Position numbers and translations under genes: made by a program. The notes under the pieces were generated by a model. The model worked only from the letters and a program-made list of their open reading frames with translations, did not search any database and had not been told where the DNA came from. Positions 26,729 through 34,957 of a stretch of DNA of 64,000 nt are shown here, piece by piece (position 1 is the stretch's first letter; each line of letters opens with the position of its first letter). The stretch is from CAYYYP01 sp964475985 (GTDB lineage Bacteria > Bdellovibrionota > UBA1018 > CAYHWW01). The stretch lies in assembly GCA_964475985.1 (NCBI GenBank), contig CAYYYP010000002.1, positions 124,001 through 188,000 of the forward strand, given 5' to 3'.

Positions 26729-26806
26729 CCGCAAAATCTCGGAAGTTAGCCGCCACAGGAACAAGTTAAATTATTTCTATTTGTAACTGGTGTTGTTCTA
26801 GCTTGA

Positions 26807-26863
26807 ACGAAAAATACATCGTGTCTAAATCTACACGTAATTTAGACACGATGTATTTTTCGT
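26807..26863. repeat. 24-bp perfect inverted repeat with 9-base loop
   Basis: Arms at 26807-26830 and 26840-26863 are perfectly complementary around the loop ctacacgta. Five A and five T lie near the base of the stem. It sits between the convergent ends of the giant exported gene and trxA, so a bidirectional terminator is one explanation. The low-GC, perfect arms also fit a protein-binding or recombination site. Confidence 0.9.
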
Positions 26864-26923
26864 CAGTTTAGTCATTTTAAAACGTTCGAGAGTAATCCTA
26901 TATTTGCCAACCCATCCGTACCA

Positions 26924-26968
26924 AATAAAAAAAGCCAGGATCAAAAGCATCCGCTCTCCATCCTGGCC
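26924..26968 (-). terminator. Rho-independent terminator of trxA
   Basis: On the minus strand GCCAGGAT pairs with its complement (positions 26960-26967 and 26934-26941) and is followed by seven T. It lies 28 bases beyond the trxA stop. Confidence 0.8.
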
Positions 26969-26995
26969 TCATATAAATCGTGAACTGAAAAAAAC

Positions 26996-27328
26996 TTAAG
27001 CCATGGCCTTATCAACCGCAGCGCTGATGGTGCCTTTTGGATGTGCACCTACGAGTTGATCCACCGCTTGGCCGCCCTTAAAAATAATTAAAGTGGGAAT
27101 GCCACGGATGCGGAATTGACCAGGTGTTCCTTGGTTCTCATCCACATTCATTTTCATAACTTTAAGTTTGCCTTGGTATTGCGTAGCGATCTCTTCGATG
27201 GTGGGTGCAAGGGCACGGCACGGGCCACACCATTCGGCCCAGAAATCAACCAAGACCGGGATGTTTGATTCCAGAACCTCTTTTTGAAAATTTTGATCCG
27301 TAGCGGAAGCGACAATTTCAGAAGCCAT
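26996..27328 (-). CDS. trxA: Thioredoxin
   Basis: Cytoplasmic thiol-disulfide reductant that keeps proteins such as ribonucleotide reductase and methionine sulfoxide reductases reduced. The 110-residue length is standard. The active site WCGPC has Cys34 and Cys37, the cis-Pro segment IRGIPTLIIF is intact, and no signal peptide is present. A good RBS (aaaggac) precedes the ATG. It is transcribed divergently from gmhA with a 51-base shared upstream region and has its own terminator. An exported MsrBA is encoded elsewhere in the window, but cytoplasmic Trx would reach it only through a membrane relay. Confidence 0.95.
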   Translation of the reverse strand: MASEIVASATDQNFQKEVLESNIPVLVDFWAEWCGPCRALAPTIEEIATQYQGKLKVMKMNVDENQGTPGQFRIRGIPTLIIFKGGQAVDQLVGAHPKGTISAAVDKAMA

Positions 27329-27379
27329 TTTATTTCAGTCCTTTCTTGGTTGGGAGAATTAACATAATGTAGGAGGGGT

Positions 27380-27994
27380 ATGAATACCAAAGAAATCCTT
27401 CAATTTGTTGACCTAACCGTAGCGGAAAGCATTGCGGCAAAAAAAGATTTTTATGCGACTCAGAGCGAAAAGGTCATAAAACTGGCCCAAAAAATGGCCG
27501 AAGTTTATCAGGCCGGCAATAAGGTCCTAATTTTTGGTAACGGGGGCTCGGCATCCGACGCTCAGCATATGGCGGCCGAAATGGTGGGGCGCATGCTCCA
27601 TGAGCGCAACGTTCATTTGCCAGCCATCGCCCTCACGACGGACACCAGCAACATTACGGCCATCGCCAACGACTACAGTTATGACGACATCTTCTTATTT
27701 CAAGTCAAAGCTTTAGGCCGTAAGGGCGATCTTGCCCTTGGCTTAAGCACCAGTGGTAATTCTAAAAATGTTCTCTCGGCCATGCAAGCCGCCAAGGATC
27801 AGGGAATGTATACTGCAAGTTTTACGGGCGGCTCCGGCGGAAAGCTGCGGGAGATCTGTGACCTAAACCTAAATGTCGCACTTGGTAAAAATGCATCCAT
27901 GATTCAGGAAACCCACATCACATTGGTGCATCTCGCCGTGGATTTGATGGATCGTTTCTTTTTGCCCAAAGACTGGATTCGCCCTAAAAAATAG
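27380..27994 (+). CDS. gmhA: Phosphoheptose isomerase (sedoheptulose-7-phosphate isomerase)
   Basis: GmhA converts sedoheptulose 7-phosphate to D-glycero-D-manno-heptose 7-phosphate, the first step of the heptose pathway for lipopolysaccharide inner core. The 204-residue SIS-domain protein shows the phosphosugar loop FGNGGSASDAQH, HLPAIALTTDTSN, GLSTSGNSKNV and the catalytic QETHITLVH. A strong RBS (aggaggggt) precedes the ATG. It implies a heptose-containing LPS and a Gram-negative envelope. The next gene, an RDD membrane protein, follows after 65 bases. Confidence 0.93.
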   Translation: MNTKEILQFVDLTVAESIAAKKDFYATQSEKVIKLAQKMAEVYQAGNKVLIFGNGGSASDAQHMAAEMVGRMLHERNVHLPAIALTTDTSNITAIANDYSYDDIFLFQVKALGRKGDLALGLSTSGNSKNVLSAMQAAKDQGMYTASFTGGSGGKLREICDLNLNVALGKNASMIQETHITLVHLAVDLMDRFFLPKDWIRPKK

Positions 27995-28059
27995 TCAGTT
28001 TAAACGAAATTTGCGTGTTCCGCCAAGGCCTGTTCTAATTATGAATAAGGGGGCGGGCT

Positions 28060-28644
28060 TTGGCGGAATCATGGTTTATCGAAAATCAGGGCCGTATCAA
28101 ACGAGTCGTCGCCAAGGGGATTGATCTTTTCATTTGTATCCTTTTGGCTTTAGTGTTTCCGCATCCGCTAGGCGTTTTTTTAGGACTAATTTATTCTCTC
28201 ATTCATGACGGAATGGGTGACGGCCATAGCCTTGGCAAAAAACTTTTGGGGCTTAAAACTTTTTATTACGAAGATGATCAGCGGGGCGAAGACGCCCAGA
28301 CGCCCATTCGTAGGCCCTGTAATTTAAAGCGCAGTATTTTTAGGAACGCGCCCTTTGGTGTCTCGTTCCTCTTTGCAATAATCCCTTTTTGGGGTTGGTT
28401 TCTTGCTTTAATTCTAGGCATTCCCCTTGTTTGCGTAGAACTGACCTTGCTCATCAAACAAGAAAAGGGTGCGCGCCTAGGGGATCTCATGGCCGACACC
28501 TTCGTGCTTGAAGACCAAATTCCTGGTTGGCTTGAAGAACCTTTAACCCAAGAGAAATGGAACAAAGTACTAGCGGCTCTTGGACAAGCGTTGCATATCA
28601 TGCATGCAAAAATTCAAACCATTTTGCAGAAAATGCGAAAATAA
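28060..28644 (+). CDS. RDD-family membrane protein
   Basis: This is a 194-residue inner-membrane protein. The RDD signature is recognisable: VAKGIDLFICILLAL, then DGMGDGHSLGKKLLGLKT. Three membrane helices lie at about 20-42, 44-55 and 105-130. The start is TTG at 28060, chosen because MAESWF is followed directly by the RDD motif and an aaggggg RBS lies about 8 bases upstream. Function in this family is generally poorly known; some members are transporters. The C-terminal 50 residues form a cytoplasmic helical tail. Confidence 0.75.
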   Translation: MAESWFIENQGRIKRVVAKGIDLFICILLALVFPHPLGVFLGLIYSLIHDGMGDGHSLGKKLLGLKTFYYEDDQRGEDAQTPIRRPCNLKRSIFRNAPFGVSFLFAIIPFWGWFLALILGIPLVCVELTLLIKQEKGARLGDLMADTFVLEDQIPGWLEEPLTQEKWNKVLAALGQALHIMHAKIQTILQKMRK

Positions 28645-28738
28645 AGTTGAGCTGAGCTAGCAAACTTCATCGCTGAACGCCTGTGCCTGAACAAATATAT
28701 TTATGGCCTCAGGCAATCGCCAAGGCTACGAATAATCC

Positions 28739-31585
28739 ATGGAAAAAGACCCTATCTTTTTGATCGATGCCAGTTCCTTCATCTTTCGCGCATTTTTTGC
28801 CATTCCCAATCTCAGCACTAAAGCGGGGCACCCGACCAATGCCACCTACGGTTTTTTATCCATGCTTTTAGGCATTATTCAAAATCATAAACCAAAAGCA
28901 TTGATATGCGTGTACGACTCAAAGGAACCTACCTTTCGAAAAGAACGATATGCAGAATACAAATCAAATCGCGGCGCCCCGCCCGATCTTTTAGTGCCCC
29001 AGTTTGACGACATCGCAAAAGCAGTAGAACTCCTTGGTGTACGCTCCCTGAGAAAATCAGGTTTTGAGGCCGATGATCTTATCGGAGGTTTAGTTCATGA
29101 ATTCCATGAACATCCCATCCGCATCGTATCCGGCGATAAAGATCTCATGCAGCTCGTAACGGACCGAGTGCAAGTGGTGGACACCATGAAAAATATTTTT
29201 TATGGACCGGCGCAGGTCGAGGAAAAATTCGGTGTAAAACCGGAACTCATTACCGATTATCTAGGGCTTGTGGGCGATGATTCAGACAACATCCCAGGCG
29301 TTGAAGGCGTTGGCCCAAAAACCGCGGTGGCGCTGCTAAAGGAGTATGGATCCCTTGAAGCGGTGCTGGTCGCAGCTCCCAATATTAAAGGAAAGCGCGG
29401 TGAAACATTACTGAAGTCGGCGGAGCTTGCCAGGCTTTCAAAAGAGCTCGCCACCGTAATTACAGATTTTAAAGCCATGGAATGTGGCCCTTGCACCTTA
29501 GAAGAGTGCCAACTACCGCAGACCATAAGTCATGAACTTATGGAGTTCTTAAAAACTTTAGAGCTTCACTCCTTAGCCGCAAGGCTTAAGGCGCAGTGGG
29601 GGGCAAATCTTCAAGGAGGGCCCGATCCAACAGCCGCGTCAAGTACGGCGCCGGCCGCGTCGTCCGGCACGGGGCTAGTGGCTACTTCTGAACAACTCCC
29701 TACGGCGGCGGCTGTAAATGAATACGCCATATCTGTAACAGCTAGCGCTAAACTTCATGGCATCACCACCAAACCAGAATGGAAAAAACTTTTTGAAACC
29801 TTACGGACGGTGCCCGAGTTTGCGTTTGATACAGAAACCAAAGGCCTTCGTGCGCGCGACATAGAAATGGTGGGCATGAGTTTTTGTTACAATGAAACAG
29901 ACGCGTACTACATTCCCTTGCGCCACCAACAATCAGAATTGGGTCAGACTCAGCTGAGTTGGGATGAGATTAAAGGCGACGTAGCTGAATTATTTCACAG
30001 GAACCCTACGCATAACCAAGTTATCGTCGCACAGAATTTAAAATATGATCTCAAGGTCCTAAAGAGCGAGGGCCTTGCCCAAGGTTATTCTTTCGGTATG
30101 GGGCAAGAATTTTTTGATCCTCTCATTTGCCATTACCTGCTTGATCCAGAGAGCAAACATAATCTTGATGCCATGTCGCAGTCCTATTTAGGGCAGGCCA
30201 AGGGTGATTTTGAAAAACTTGTGGAAGGAAAAATCGATTTTTCCGAAGTGCGCATTGAAGATGCCATCCAATATGCAGCAAGGGACGCATGGCTTACTTA
30301 TTTATTAAAAAAGCCGCTCGAAGCTCAAATGCAAAAGCGCAGTCAGGTTACACCTATAAATTCGGTGCATAGTTTAAGTGGGCTTTTTAAAAATATCGAA
30401 ATGCCCCTGGTCCTCATTCTTGCGCAAATGGAGTGGGACGGTATTGCGCTCGATGCGAGAGTGCTTGATAAATTATCCATAGAATTTGCGGCAGAATTAA
30501 AAACCCTTGAAGCTCAGATTTTTGAAAAGGCTGGGCAAACTTTTAATCTCGCTTCACCCAAACAGCTTTCAGAAATCCTTTTTCAAAAACTAGGTTTACC
30601 CGTTGTGCGGAAAACCAAGACGGGATTCTCCACCGATGTTGATGTGCTTGAAAAATTAAGTTCCCTGCATGAGGTCCCGGCACTTGTATTACGTGTACGC
30701 GAACTCACAAAACTTAAGGGCACTTACGTTGATGTGTTGCCGGGGCTAGTGGAGAAGGACGGTCGAGTTCACGCTCAGTTCAATCAAACGGTCGCTGCCA
30801 CGGGAAGGCTCTCAAGTTCCAATCCTAATCTTCAGAATATTCCCATTAAGACTCTCACCGGTCGGCAAGTGCGTAAGGCGTTTGTAGCAAGTACTGGTCA
30901 TGATTTAGTGGGTGCAGATTACTCGCAGGTAGAACTCAGACTAGTGGCCCACTTAAGCGGCGATGAAGTCATGAAGCGAGCATTTCTTGAGAATGCCGAC
31001 ATCCACAGCCTTACCGCAGCAGAGATTTTTCACATTCCATTAAGCAATGTAAGCTCTGATCAACGGCGTATTGCTAAGGCCATTAATTTTGGTCTGATCT
31101 ATGGAAAAACGGCCTTTGGCTTATCGGAGGAATTAGGAATTTCACGCAAGGAAGCTGTAACCTACATTGAAACTTATTTTCATCGTTATGCTGGAGTTAA
31201 GAAATTCATGGAGGATTCCGTGGTGGCGGCTCGCAAAGCTGGTGGTGCCACGACGATTTTTGGTCGGGAGCGCCCCATCCGAGATCTCATGTCTAAAAAT
31301 GTTGCCGTTAAAAATAACGCAGAGCGAATGGCCATCAATACGCCGGTGCAAGGGTCGGCCGCCGATATGATGAAAAAAGCGATGGTTGATTTAGCTCCGC
31401 ACCTAGATGCACTGAACGCACGCATGATTTTACAAGTGCACGATGAACTGGTTTTAGAAGTTCCCCACGATAAAACTGAAGAGGCTAGGAGGCGTTTGAC
31501 GCAGACCATGGAGAACGCCGTGCAGTTGAGTGTACCGGTTAAGACAGATAGTAATATTGCAGTAAATTGGTTTGATTTGGGATGA
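28739..31585 (+). CDS. polA: DNA polymerase I
   Basis: Repair and Okazaki-fragment polymerase. At 948 residues it has all three domains. The 5'-3' exonuclease shows DASSFIFRAFF, CVYDSKEPTFRK and SGDKDLMQL. The 3'-5' proofreading domain has its acidic residues in FDTETKGL, AQNLKYDLKVL and YAARDAW. The polymerase domain shows GADYSQVELR (motif A), RRIAKAINFGLIYG (motif B) and LQVHDELVLE (motif C). An Ala/Thr/Ser-rich linker of about 40 residues separates exonuclease and proofreading domains (about 298-335). A 7-bp hairpin (28684-28715) lies in the leader. Confidence 0.97.
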   Translation: MEKDPIFLIDASSFIFRAFFAIPNLSTKAGHPTNATYGFLSMLLGIIQNHKPKALICVYDSKEPTFRKERYAEYKSNRGAPPDLLVPQFDDIAKAVELLGVRSLRKSGFEADDLIGGLVHEFHEHPIRIVSGDKDLMQLVTDRVQVVDTMKNIFYGPAQVEEKFGVKPELITDYLGLVGDDSDNIPGVEGVGPKTAVALLKEYGSLEAVLVAAPNIKGKRGETLLKSAELARLSKELATVITDFKAMECGPCTLEECQLPQTISHELMEFLKTLELHSLAARLKAQWGANLQGGPDPTAASSTAPAASSGTGLVATSEQLPTAAAVNEYAISVTASAKLHGITTKPEWKKLFETLRTVPEFAFDTETKGLRARDIEMVGMSFCYNETDAYYIPLRHQQSELGQTQLSWDEIKGDVAELFHRNPTHNQVIVAQNLKYDLKVLKSEGLAQGYSFGMGQEFFDPLICHYLLDPESKHNLDAMSQSYLGQAKGDFEKLVEGKIDFSEVRIEDAIQYAARDAWLTYLLKKPLEAQMQKRSQVTPINSVHSLSGLFKNIEMPLVLILAQMEWDGIALDARVLDKLSIEFAAELKTLEAQIFEKAGQTFNLASPKQLSEILFQKLGLPVVRKTKTGFSTDVDVLEKLSSLHEVPALVLRVRELTKLKGTYVDVLPGLVEKDGRVHAQFNQTVAATGRLSSSNPNLQNIPIKTLTGRQVRKAFVASTGHDLVGADYSQVELRLVAHLSGDEVMKRAFLENADIHSLTAAEIFHIPLSNVSSDQRRIAKAINFGLIYGKTAFGLSEELGISRKEAVTYIETYFHRYAGVKKFMEDSVVAARKAGGATTIFGRERPIRDLMSKNVAVKNNAERMAINTPVQGSAADMMKKAMVDLAPHLDALNARMILQVHDELVLEVPHDKTEEARRRLTQTMENAVQLSVPVKTDSNIAVNWFDLG

Positions 31586-31612
31586 GAAAAACCGGCATGG
31601 AGATTGCTTAGG

Positions 31613-31618
31613 TATAAT
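31613..31618 (+). promoter_or_regulatory. -10-like box before the Gln/Arg-rich gene
   Basis: A perfect TATAAT lies 20 bases before the ATG at 31639. No convincing -35 is found at 17 bases. If used, the transcript would begin almost at the RBS (aaaaggag). Confidence 0.35.
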
Positions 31619-31638
31619 CTTAGAAAAGGAGAATTTTT

Positions 31639-32070
31639 ATGAAACCTACTCAAGACTCAACAAGCTCCAACCAAGCTGGTTCCATCGGCGCACAAGGTCA
31701 AAATGACGCAACTGGCCAGAGACAAGATGCGCAAGGCCAAAGACAAAACGTTCCTGGTCAAAGACAGGAGAATCATCGTCAAGGGGCTGGAACCATGGAG
31801 CAAGACAATCAAAGAATCTCCGGGAACTCGGGTCAGTACGAAGGAACCCGTCGCGTTGATCAAGAGGAAAATCGCCAAATTCGTCAGGATGAAAGCGGAC
31901 GTAGACGTGAAGAAGAAGATCGTCGCCTGAATCCAATGGACCGCGTTTCCGCCGAGTCATCGGAGCGAAGTGAAACGACACCTAGAAACGATAAAGGATT
32001 TACCCCTGAAAAAGGCGTGAATCTTAACGATCAAGACCGACTTCAACGTGGCGCAACTTCCCAAAAATAG
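31639..32070 (+). CDS. Disordered Gln/Arg-rich hydrophilic protein
   Basis: This is a 143-residue protein almost without hydrophobic residues, dominated by Gln, Arg, Asn, Asp and Glu. It has an N-terminal run of GQRQ-like units (TGQRQ, QGQRQ, PGQRQ) and a later acidic/basic mixed stretch (RRREEEDRR). It is predicted to be intrinsically disordered. A very strong RBS (aaaaggagaattttt) and a strong terminator right after the gene suggest high, separate expression. Such hydrophilic proteins are often stress- or dormancy-linked, but nothing here proves that. Confidence 0.7.
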   Translation: MKPTQDSTSSNQAGSIGAQGQNDATGQRQDAQGQRQNVPGQRQENHRQGAGTMEQDNQRISGNSGQYEGTRRVDQEENRQIRQDESGRRREEEDRRLNPMDRVSAESSERSETTPRNDKGFTPEKGVNLNDQDRLQRGATSQK

Positions 32071-32095
32071 GGAGTTCGTTTTCTAAAAAGTCAGT

Positions 32096-32141
32096 TTAAA
32101 AAAAGGGGAGGACTCTTAAAAGGGTTCTCCCCCTTTTTATT
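32096..32141 (+). terminator. Rho-independent terminator
   Basis: A GC-rich hairpin (aaaaggggaggact paired with ggttctccccctttt, one bulge) ends in five T. It lies 26 bases after the stop of the Gln/Arg-rich gene. Confidence 0.75.
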
Positions 32142-32179
32142 TGTAACAAGCGAAGTAGCGAGACGATCTGTGACGCACT

Positions 32180-32233
32180 GCGCTTTGCGCACCGCCCTAT
32201 ACTGGGCTAGCTGCCTATTAACGGCAAATAGGC
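32180..32233 (+). promoter_or_regulatory. Three consecutive hairpins in the leader of the glycosyltransferase gene
   Basis: Three small stems follow one another: GCGC around ttt (32180-32190), GCCC/GGGC around tatact, and GCCTATT/AATAGGC (32213-32233). The last ends just before the RBS-like ggcgggga. They may form a structured leader that controls translation. I do not recognise a known riboswitch class. Confidence 0.35.
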
Positions 32234-32248
32234 GGGGATTCTTCTTTG

Positions 32249-33559
32249 ATGCGCAAACTCAGCAGTCTGTATTTTTCTCATCTTTTTTTATTCTTTTCAT
32301 TATTCGTCATTCGCCCCTCGTTCGCAGTTCCCTCTGAACGTGTTCGTCTTCTCATGGTTTCGGCAAACGTAGGTCAGGGCCATATTAGTTTTGAACAGGC
32401 GGCCACCCAGTGGCTTCACCAAGAATGGGGTACAGACCGAGTTGATATTCAGTCCTTGGAGGTCATGGAAAAGTTTCGTGGCTGGCAAGCCCAGAGCGTC
32501 AAAGGAACTTACCTCTGGATCATTGATCACTTGCCAGCGCTCTACGGTTTTTATTTTTCCCAGATTTCAAATTGGTCAGGCCATCAGTTCATTGAAGAGA
32601 GATTTATTTCTTCAATGATTTCCCCGAGCCTCATGGAGGCCGCCAGAAGCGCAGATCCAGATCTCATTGTATCAACCCATCCCATCCTGACTTTGCTCAT
32701 CGATGAATTGCGCAGAAGGGGAGCCTTTCGTGCCCATACCCCAAGCGTTACTTTTTTAACGGATTTCGCGTGGACGAAAGCCTACCGAACGTCTGGACTA
32801 CTTGTAGTTCCTCATCCTGATATTTTGCCAAGGCTTAAAGCTCTGGGTTTGCCACCCGAAAATCTTGTTGCTGTGCCAGGCATGCTGGCCAGACGACCCT
32901 TTTATAATGATAGCCAACCTGCAAATAAAAGTCATTTAAGGCAAACTCTGGGCGTGGCTCCGGAGATTCCGCTAGTTTTAATTTCCGGGGGAGGTGAAGG
33001 CTTGGGAATGGATGCCGTGATTGCATCACTTTTAAACTTGGCACCAAGCAAGCCCCTGCAACTCGTATTCGCAACGGGTAAAAATGAAGACCTAAGGCAG
33101 CGGCTAGAAAATCTGCAAGGGCAGGGTAGGCTTCACCCGCACCTAAAAATTGTCCCACTTGGATTCGTTCAGAATATGCACGACTGGATGCGAGCGGCAG
33201 ATCTTATGGTCTCAAAGCCAGGAGGTTCTACGTTAGGTGAAATTTCAGCCCTTCACCTGCCGCTCTTTGTACATTCCTTCATCGAGGGACACGAGCACAT
33301 GAATTTTGACTTTTTTCATTCTAGAGGTTGGCTAGAGCACGTGACCCCGCAAGAATTTGCGGGTCTACGTATTTTACAGGATGTGGATACGCTCCTTGCC
33401 CGGGCTGAAGGCTTACGCACAAATCTGATGAGGGATTTTCCCAGACCTCAAGATACTCCCCTGGCTGTCCTTCAAGTTTTAGAAAGGGCTTGTGAATCCG
33501 CCATGATGGCCAAGCAGAGTTATTTGGGTACAAATAAAACAGGCCTTAAAAGCCGTTAA
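32249..33559 (+). CDS. MGDG-synthase/MurG-like glycosyltransferase (GT28) with a signal-like N-terminus
   Basis: This is a 436-residue GT-B glycosyltransferase of the type that adds sugars to diacylglycerol or ceramide-like lipids. The acceptor-side motif is SANVGQGH (about 37-44), with LIVSTHPILT downstream. The C-terminal donor-binding region has LISGGGEGLG, LGFVQNMHDWMRAADLMVSKPGGSTLGE (about 300-330) and a following Glu/His-rich loop. The first 26 residues form an apparent cleavable signal (SSLYFSHLFLFFSLFVIRPSFA), although such enzymes normally act on the cytoplasmic face. It may instead be a membrane anchor. The start is the ATG at 32249 rather than the TTG one codon earlier. Substrate unknown. 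Confidence 0.75.
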   Translation: MRKLSSLYFSHLFLFFSLFVIRPSFAVPSERVRLLMVSANVGQGHISFEQAATQWLHQEWGTDRVDIQSLEVMEKFRGWQAQSVKGTYLWIIDHLPALYGFYFSQISNWSGHQFIEERFISSMISPSLMEAARSADPDLIVSTHPILTLLIDELRRRGAFRAHTPSVTFLTDFAWTKAYRTSGLLVVPHPDILPRLKALGLPPENLVAVPGMLARRPFYNDSQPANKSHLRQTLGVAPEIPLVLISGGGEGLGMDAVIASLLNLAPSKPLQLVFATGKNEDLRQRLENLQGQGRLHPHLKIVPLGFVQNMHDWMRAADLMVSKPGGSTLGEISALHLPLFVHSFIEGHEHMNFDFFHSRGWLEHVTPQEFAGLRILQDVDTLLARAEGLRTNLMRDFPRPQDTPLAVLQVLERACESAMMAKQSYLGTNKTGLKSR

Positions 33560-33638
33560 AGCGGTTGCCACCTTGAGTTAAAGATTTTGCCCAAAATCGC
33601 CGATGAGATGCATGTCCATCGAGTGAGGGGATTTTGAA

Positions 33639-34946
33639 ATGTCCAAAAAAACAAACGCTTCAGCTGCCATCCGAGTTACGGAAACTGCCGTAAAAGAAAC
33701 TGGCCACGGCGCCAAAGAGAATCCATTAGACAGTATGAACTATCAGTTCGACCTAGCGGCCGATCGCCTGGGTTTAGAAAAAGATCTTCAGACGATCTTA
33801 AAAACTCCCTATCGAGAATTGCATGTTCAGATTCCGGTGAAAATGGACCACGGTGGAATCAAAGTTTTCCACGGTTATCGCATTCAGCATAACGCTGCAC
33901 GTGGGCCCTACAAAGGTGGAATCAGATATCACCAAGATGTAGATCGTGACGAAGTCTTAGCTTTGGCGACGCTGATGTCTTGGAAAACTAGCTTAGTTGA
34001 TATCCCCTTCGGCGGTGCTAAAGGCGGCGTTGCCGTTGACCCCACAAAACTTTCTCGCCACGAATTACAAAATTTAACTAGGGGGTTTATCAGCAAAATT
34101 GACCTGATCATCGGGCCCCATAGAGATATTCCTGCACCGGACGTCAATACCGATGAGCGTATCATGGCCTGGATGATGGATGAGTATGGCAAAAAACACG
34201 GCTATAACCCAGCCATCGTGACGGGTAAACCCTTGGCCTTAGGCGGAAGCCTTGGCCGAAAGGAAGCCACCGGTCGCGGCGTAGTCATCACCATTCGTGA
34301 AGCCTGCAAGGCCTTTGGCATCAACCTTAAGGGTTCAACTTGCGTAGTCCAGGGGTTTGGCAATGTCGGAAGTTTTGCGGCAAAATTCCTGCATGAATTA
34401 GGCAGCAAGGTTCTTGGCGTCACCGACGTGCATGGCGGGATATTCAATAAAAATGGTTTAGATATTCCCAAATTGCTTGAGCATGTGGCAAAAACCGGAG
34501 GGGTAGCAAACTTTCCCGGAAGCGAGCCACTTTCTAACGAGCAAATCTATCAAACCAAATGTGACATCGTAGTGCCCGCAGCCCTAGGCGGCGTGCTTAC
34601 GGAAGAAGTAGTTTCTAAAATGAATTGCCGGCTGATCGCCGAAGGTGCCAACAACCCTACGAGCAAAGAAGCCGATCGTATGCTTTTTGAGCGTGGAATT
34701 CAGGTCATTCCCGATATTCTCTGCAACGCCGGTGGTGTTACGGTGAGTTATTTTGAATGGACACAAAATCTTCAGCAACATCGCTGGAGCCTTGAAACCG
34801 TGAACGCTGAACTTGAGCGCATCATGAGCAAGGCCTTCTCGGATGTTCTAGAATTATCCGTCAAACATAAAGTGAGCCTAAGGACCGCTTCCTTCATGCT
34901 CGCCATTGACCGCATCGCTCAGGCCACTAGACTTCGTTTGTTATAA
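33639..34946 (+). CDS. gdhA: Glutamate dehydrogenase
   Basis: Catalyses the reversible oxidative deamination of glutamate to 2-oxoglutarate and ammonia. The 435 residues carry the substrate-binding ARGPYKGGIRYH, the catalytic Lys segment IPFGGAKGGVAVDP, PAPDVNTDERIMAWMMDEY and a Rossmann dinucleotide motif VQGFGNVGS. The N-terminus is about 25 residues longer than usual and hydrophilic. The ATG follows gaggggattttgaa. Coenzyme preference cannot be fixed from motifs alone. It could take up the glutamate that hutU-dependent histidine breakdown yields elsewhere in the window. Confidence 0.94.
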   Translation: MSKKTNASAAIRVTETAVKETGHGAKENPLDSMNYQFDLAADRLGLEKDLQTILKTPYRELHVQIPVKMDHGGIKVFHGYRIQHNAARGPYKGGIRYHQDVDRDEVLALATLMSWKTSLVDIPFGGAKGGVAVDPTKLSRHELQNLTRGFISKIDLIIGPHRDIPAPDVNTDERIMAWMMDEYGKKHGYNPAIVTGKPLALGGSLGRKEATGRGVVITIREACKAFGINLKGSTCVVQGFGNVGSFAAKFLHELGSKVLGVTDVHGGIFNKNGLDIPKLLEHVAKTGGVANFPGSEPLSNEQIYQTKCDIVVPAALGGVLTEEVVSKMNCRLIAEGANNPTSKEADRMLFERGIQVIPDILCNAGGVTVSYFEWTQNLQQHRWSLETVNAELERIMSKAFSDVLELSVKHKVSLRTASFMLAIDRIAQATRLRLL

Positions 34947-34957
34947 TTTAATTCAGT

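Noticed and set aside
28684..28715. 7-bp hairpin in the polA leader as a regulator
   Set aside because: Short stem and 18-base loop, with no RBS involvement or known motif; too weak for a separate call.
31699..31775. Short GQRQ repeats as a possible CRISPR or mobile repeat
   Set aside because: The repeats are in-frame protein repeats with varying DNA, not regularly spaced identical repeats with unique spacers.
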